Shown: positions 59,572-64,000 of the stretch, one piece after another
Position numbering within the stretch: the stretch's first letter is position 1
Layout: each line of letters opens with the position of its first letter
Source: Bursaphelenchus xylophilus
Lineage: Eukaryota; Nematoda; Chromadorea; Rhabditida; Aphelenchoididae
NCBI GenBank assembly: GCA_904066235.2
Contig: CAJFCV020000004.1
Location: 12,214,001 to 12,278,000 of the forward strand
Length of the DNA: 64,000 nucleotides
Reading direction: 5' to 3'
The notes under the pieces: generated by a model
Database searches by the model: none
Told to the model about the DNA's origin: nothing
Seen by the model: only the letters and a program-made list of their open reading frames with translations
Position numbers and translations under genes: made by a program

Positions 59572-61309
59572 ATGACGATCTCCTACGAAGAAGAATTCTC
59601 AGCGTTGATGCTAAGATGGCGTGGCTCGTTATGGAAGGCAGTTCTCAAAGATCTGATCGCCTTCTACATCGCCTACTACATCATTCTCTTTGCACAGGCA
59701 AGTCTTATTTTTAAATTTTCCCGGCTCACTTTATCTCGAACTTATTATAATTTTTTCCTTACCCTACTCAAACTTTAGTGGTACCTTCTGGACGAAAAAC
59801 AAAAAGAATATTTCACCGGTTGGATTCATTGGTGTGAAATTGGCTCTCAGTACATTCCATTGTCGTTCTTGCTCGGTTTCTTCGTCGCAGTCATTGTTGG
59901 GCGCTGGTGGGAGCAGTTCAACTACATTAGTTGGCCGGATAAATTCATCATGACCTGCGCGGCTTGTTTGCCGGGAAGGGAGAACATGGAGACCAGGATG
60001 ACTTTGGCAAGGTGGTCTAGCTTAGAGGTAAGGGGTTTTATGAGAGTAAACCAATGAATCGATAAGAACAGGGTCGAGGTTTAGCTTGCCAAGTCATCAT
60101 TTTTGAAATTTGGGGCTGAACTTCGCATAGACGCTTTTTAAGATTAAAATCCGACAGTAAACCTGGACAGAACAGATTTTTTGTCCATAAATTTCGATGA
60201 ACAAGCAACAAATTTCCATACTTTTTGGTATAGTCACCGTATATGTCCTAACCAAACTATTTTTAGTCAGCAATTGCCTGGAAAGCCCTATCCGTCAGAA
60301 CTTTGAAGCGTTTCCCGACTGAACGTCATTTGGTTGAGAGCCGTCTGATGACAGAGGAAGAATACGATCTCTACACCAACTTTGACGCTCCACACGGAAA
60401 ATGGTAAGTTGTTGTTTTTGCTACTACTTACTCTCGCATAAATAGGTTCCAGCCGATCATGTGGATGCTAAACCTTCTCAAAAAACAGTATGCAGAAAAG
60501 AAGATTGACTCGATCCAATTCCAAATGCTGATCGATCAGCTCTACAAATTCCGCGACGGCTTTGCCATGCTCTACGTCTATGATTGGGTCAAGATCCCGT
60601 TAGTTTATACACAAGTGGTTGCCATTGCCACATACGGGTACTTCTTTATCTGTCTGCTGGGCCGTCAACCAAAGTTGGATATAAAATCGATGCAGACGGA
60701 GATTACAATCCTTTTCCCTATTTTCACAACTTTCCAAATGTTGTTCTACCTGGGGTGGTTGAAGGTCGGACAGTACTTGATGAATCCGTTCGGAGAGGAT
60801 GACGATGACTTTGGTGAGTAGTTTGATGTTTTTAGTAGAGGCATTTGGATCCTAGCTTTGACAAAGTCGCCGGAAGTTTCAAGAAACTTCAAAAGCCCCC
60901 CATCTATTATTAGAATAATTTTTCAGAGCTCAACTACATCCTTGACCGTAATACCCTGATCGCAAAGCAAATGGCCGTCGATCTGGCTGATCAACTTCCA
61001 ACTGCCACACCCAACCATCTCAACCCCCAGCTTCCTCATACTCGAGCCTCCTTCAAAATCCAAGACATAATCCCAAAAGGTCATCTTGATGACTTCACCA
61101 TTCCTCACAAGGAAATGCAATTGATCGAGATTGAGGAGTTGAGCCGCAAATCTCAAAGAGAGAAGAACAGAGGGGTCAATAATCGACTGGACAACAACGT
61201 CACGTAAGCAGCTAATTATATATTATAGCAACAGCTAATTGTTTCAAATTTTAGCGACGATCGCCTTCCATTGTCGGGATATAAACACCCAGGCGACGTA
61301 GACGTATGA
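59572..61309 (+). CDS. Bestrophin-family Ca2+-activated anion channel
   Basis: Six exons, 59572-59697, 59779-60027, 60267-60403, 60446-60813, 60927-61203 and 61255-61309, give 403 residues. Bestrophins form pentameric chloride/bicarbonate channels opened by Ca2+. Visible are the family N-terminus MTISYEEEFS, helix 1 (FYIAYYIILFAQ), the helix-2 pore region IPLSFLLGFFVAVIVGRWW followed by the family SWPDKF, the conserved YDWVKIPLVYTQVV, and the Ca2+ clasp NPFGEDDDDF at about 284-293 followed by ELNYILDRN. The core is complete and the C-terminal extension is short, as in many nematode members. The first intron (59698-59778) starts with GC: CACAG|GCAAGT; no GT donor there keeps the frame. Nematodes have many bestrophin paralogues, so I give no symbol. 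Confidence 0.96.
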
Positions 61310-61510
61310 CAGTGGCCATAATCAATTCTGAAAGGAATTGATTTCGAACTTGAAGAGAGGAGGAGAACACCAGAGATGCCTTTATTTTTGAAACTCAAGT
61401 TTAGTCACCTTATTTTGTTGTTTGAAAATTCTGCCTACCATGTTAAGAAAGCACCATATCCTATCATAATATCAAAAACAAAGCCTGATACAAACCATCA
61501 TGCCTGCTGA

Positions 61511-61525
61511 TTTATTTACAATAAA
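61511..61525. promoter_or_regulatory. Back-to-back polyadenylation signals for convergent genes
   Basis: TTTATTTACAATAAA: AATAAA at 61520-61525 serves the bestrophin gene (+) and TTTATT at 61511-61516 serves the small secreted peptide gene (-). They are separated by three bases, so the two 3' UTRs should overlap. Confidence 0.7.
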
Positions 61526-61587
61526 AATTTACAACACTTGAAATTTCTTCGCAACCAACAAACAACTCAAAATTTGTATTTACAGTC

Positions 61588-61851
61588 TCATCCAAGAAGA
61601 GCAGCTTCGGTGTTGAGGATGGCAGCGTTTTCGGCGGCCCGTTCGGCAGCAATGAGACGACCAGCTCGTCCAAGGCCCAGTCCAGCGCCATATCCAATTC
61701 CTCCGTAGCCCAAACCACCGCCGTAGCCGAGCCCACCGTATGGGCCGCCAAGAGGACCGCCAAAGGGTCCACCCAGAAGAGGATCAACGAATTGAGCTGA
61801 AGTCGTGGCAATCAGGGCGACGATGAGGATCAAAGCGAACATCTTGGACAT
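61588..61851 (-). CDS. Small secreted Gly/Leu/Tyr-rich peptide
   Basis: A single-exon frame of 87 residues. Residues 1-19 (MSKMFALILIVALIATTSA) are a good signal peptide with cleavage before QFVDPLL. The mature part has GGP/LGYGG repeats (GGPFGGPLGGPYGG, GYGGGLGYGGIGYGAG) and then an Ala/Glu-rich helical end (RLIAAERAAENAAIL). An in-frame ATG 42 bases upstream would spoil the signal peptide, so I chose the ATG at 61851. Short Gly/Tyr-rich secreted peptides of nematodes include antimicrobial-like and cuticle-associated products, but this sequence does not let me choose. It is convergent with the bestrophin gene. Confidence 0.75.
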   Translation of the reverse strand: MSKMFALILIVALIATTSAQFVDPLLGGPFGGPLGGPYGGLGYGGGLGYGGIGYGAGLGLGRAGRLIAAERAAENAAILNTEAALLG

Positions 61852-64000
61852 CTTTGAACAACAGAGGAAGATATTGAGGTATATACAGAACAAGATCAGA
61901 TGATGGTCTTAATCTCACAAACTCTTGTCTTATATACCTTTCAGCGCAGAGAAATTGGATGGTCCCTCCTTTCAACACAGAGATATCACAGGCGATTTGG
62001 CGCCAAAACAGCCGAGATCAAGGCCAGCGCGTTCGAAGATCGACATATCTTCTGCACAAATTTGCGTTTCTTTCCCCCCACTTCGTCATCATATCGCTTT
62101 CCTTTGGGTTTGGGTGCATTTGAATGAAAGGTCATTGGGGGATTTGCGTCAATGAAGCCGGTGATTTGAACGGAAAGTCATAATACACACACTCCAAATT
62201 ATGACTAATCTTGCCATCGTAGTTAAATGAAATTTACTGGGATGGAAAGACGGGTAAAATACGATTGCCACAGACTTCCAAACATGACAATGCCTGTGAG
62301 ATTGTTATGAATTCTGCCGGTCTATTATGCCCATCCACACTCAAATTTTTACAGCCCTACCTACTCGAATAGTCTTCGCTGAAATGCGATCTTATCTGAG
62401 TGTGTGTGTTCTTTTCGTCTGGAGGCAGACATCAGCCTTCAATGAGGTCAGAAAACTATATAATCTGTAACTCCAACATTATTTCAATTGCTAAGGCAGA
62501 GTCAGAAGAATTGTGAAGGCCAACAAGGAGATCAATGAGGCAACGTGGATTCAATGAGGCATAAATTATTGTCCAGTCTGCCAATGAAATTTATATTGAA
62601 AATGAAGTTTATTAAACCAAAAGTTTATTAAAGTGTATCCAATACATAGTATCTAATCTGCCCTTGAGATAATTTCACATATTGCCATGTATGAGGGCCT
62701 CAACTGACCACCCGTTATGGAAGCCAGTCGGGAAATTCCTGAGCAGTCTCACTTTGGAAACTCATCACTTGTAATGTACCCCTTTTAAATACATAGCTTC
62801 ACGAATTCAAACACACCGTAAAGGTTTGACTGGAAACTGGTCCCAAGAGAAACGCTAGGATTTCCCCTACATTTTTTTGAGCGCACGTCGCGCAAAGTAG
62901 GCCACATACTCCCACATTCAATTTCAATTTCATTTACACTAATCACATGCAAAAAAATCATGGAGTGAATCATAATGGTTTCTATTGTCCGCTCAGGGCA
63001 AGATCGCTTCATCGGAGGCCATGACTCTTGCCAGCATCATCGATCCATCTCATCCTGAAGCGAGCGCCCAAACGGTCGTGTATAGGGGGATGTCGAATTC
63101 TTGCTGATCACTTCCGTTTTTAACGATTTCTTGAACTGCTCCAATTTTCCCTCGTTTTGGATTGATCTGACATTGCCAGTAGGAACTTGAAATCCATTAG
63201 GATGAACAGCTACTGTCCCAGGCGAAGCCCTTTGTGCCCGCAACGGCATGGGTGGACAGGAAAAACCGACCGCTCTCCAGGAAGAAAAAACCGGAATCTA
63301 CTCCCACATATAGGCCAAATAGTCGATGTTGTTTTCTTTCAGTATTACAATTCTTTTACTGAACCAGGCACTTAGAATACCTCTCTTATCACGCTTACGC
63401 ACAGGTCTAAAAAATCAATTTCAAGACTCCAACTTTAATCTCAAAAATTTGTGCGCGTAGCTCCTTCAGTCTTCAAGGCCGTCATTGAAGCTTACCTCGT
63501 GTCTGTGCAGTGAAAATCGCAAGGCGGAAACTTTTGTATGTGTAACTGTTTTAATGAATAGGTTTCAAGCAACAAGCTAAAAACTCAAAATCTTTAAGGA
63601 ATACAAGGAGAAGAAACGGGAAAAATTGAAATTGGCCAATTTTGTCTTTGCCTCTGATTTTTTAAAAGGATTTTCGGTCTTACTACGGTCTAGTTAGACA
63701 TGGCAGAACTGTTCTATTACAGACACACACACAGATTTTTATATCAAACGCATATGCCGCGTTTGAAGATGGGGCTGGATGAATGATTTAGCAGACTGTG
63801 CCATCATATCTGTGATTACTGTATACGGCTTGAGATTGCATAGTTTTTTCTCATTTATTTGCACTTGTTTATGGTCTGGGAAGGACATCCAGAGAGATTA
63901 AAATATCCTTTGAAACTTCTACTAAAATTTTCTACAAACGCCCGCCAATTTCATGTAACTCCTTCGGACGATCTTCGACGTTTTCCTCACCAAGATGCGC
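61852..64000. other. Right end of the window, no supported gene
   Basis: The upstream side of the small peptide gene. A minus-strand frame at 63249-63037 (70 codons, starting MPLRAQRASPGTVAVH and ending FGRSLQDEMDR) reads fairly protein-like and could be a last exon, but I found no matching upstream exon. A short CA run lies near 63721-63731. Confidence 0.4.

Overview
The window is nuclear DNA from a nematode. The genes are split by mostly short introns with GT...TTTCAG-type boundaries, two genes have a splice acceptor just upstream of the ATG as expected for spliced-leader trans-splicing, and the proteins include nematode-style families (a serpentine receptor, a bestrophin, a small Gly/Tyr-rich secreted peptide). 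I cannot name the species. All gene models were built by hand from reading frame, splice sites and phase, without alignments.

Layout. 250-1238 (+): the last three visible exons of a seven-transmembrane receptor that begins left of the window. 1239-18041: a long stretch without a convincing gene, holding small inverted-repeat elements and GC-rich islands whose open frames look accidental. 18042-28381 (+): a plasma-membrane Ca2+-ATPase (PMCA) with three small in-frame cassette exons and two alternative 3' ends that encode different calmodulin-binding tails. 30017-32854 (-): a sodium/phosphate cotransporter of the PiT (SLC20) family, nine exons. 36286-41102 (-): a TGF-beta superfamily ligand with BMP3/GDF10-like features, five exons. 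46836-47898 (-): a two-exon, four-helix membrane protein I do not recognise. 52120-53280 (+): a secreted or membrane-anchored Ser/Thr-rich protein I do not recognise. 59572-61309 (+): a bestrophin anion channel, six exons. 61588-61851 (-): a small secreted Gly/Leu/Tyr-rich peptide that faces the bestrophin tail to tail.

Between and inside these genes is a layered set of transposon remnants. Family A (about 350-450 bp, at least fourteen copies or fragments) is an imperfect long palindrome with ends like AGGGGAAGTACTC. Other elements have landed inside it: three of four copies of a 245-263 bp palindromic TA-flanked MITE (family B), a 1,551-bp Tc1-like element with 384-bp terminal repeats, and a 1,401-bp foldback element with arms of about 527 bp and a 5-bp target duplication. 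Family C (CTGTCGGGAAAATAATG ends, about 138 bp) clusters in the first 5.4 kb. There is also a decayed 1.3-kb mariner and a 13-unit minisatellite.

Functionally, three of the recognised genes concern ion or solute movement at membranes (Ca2+ export, phosphate uptake, Ca2+-gated anion conductance) and one is a secreted signal. They are separate transcription units with no sign of operon organisation. The parts most worth a second look are the PMCA alternative tails, the foldback element nested in family A, and the BMP3-like ligand.
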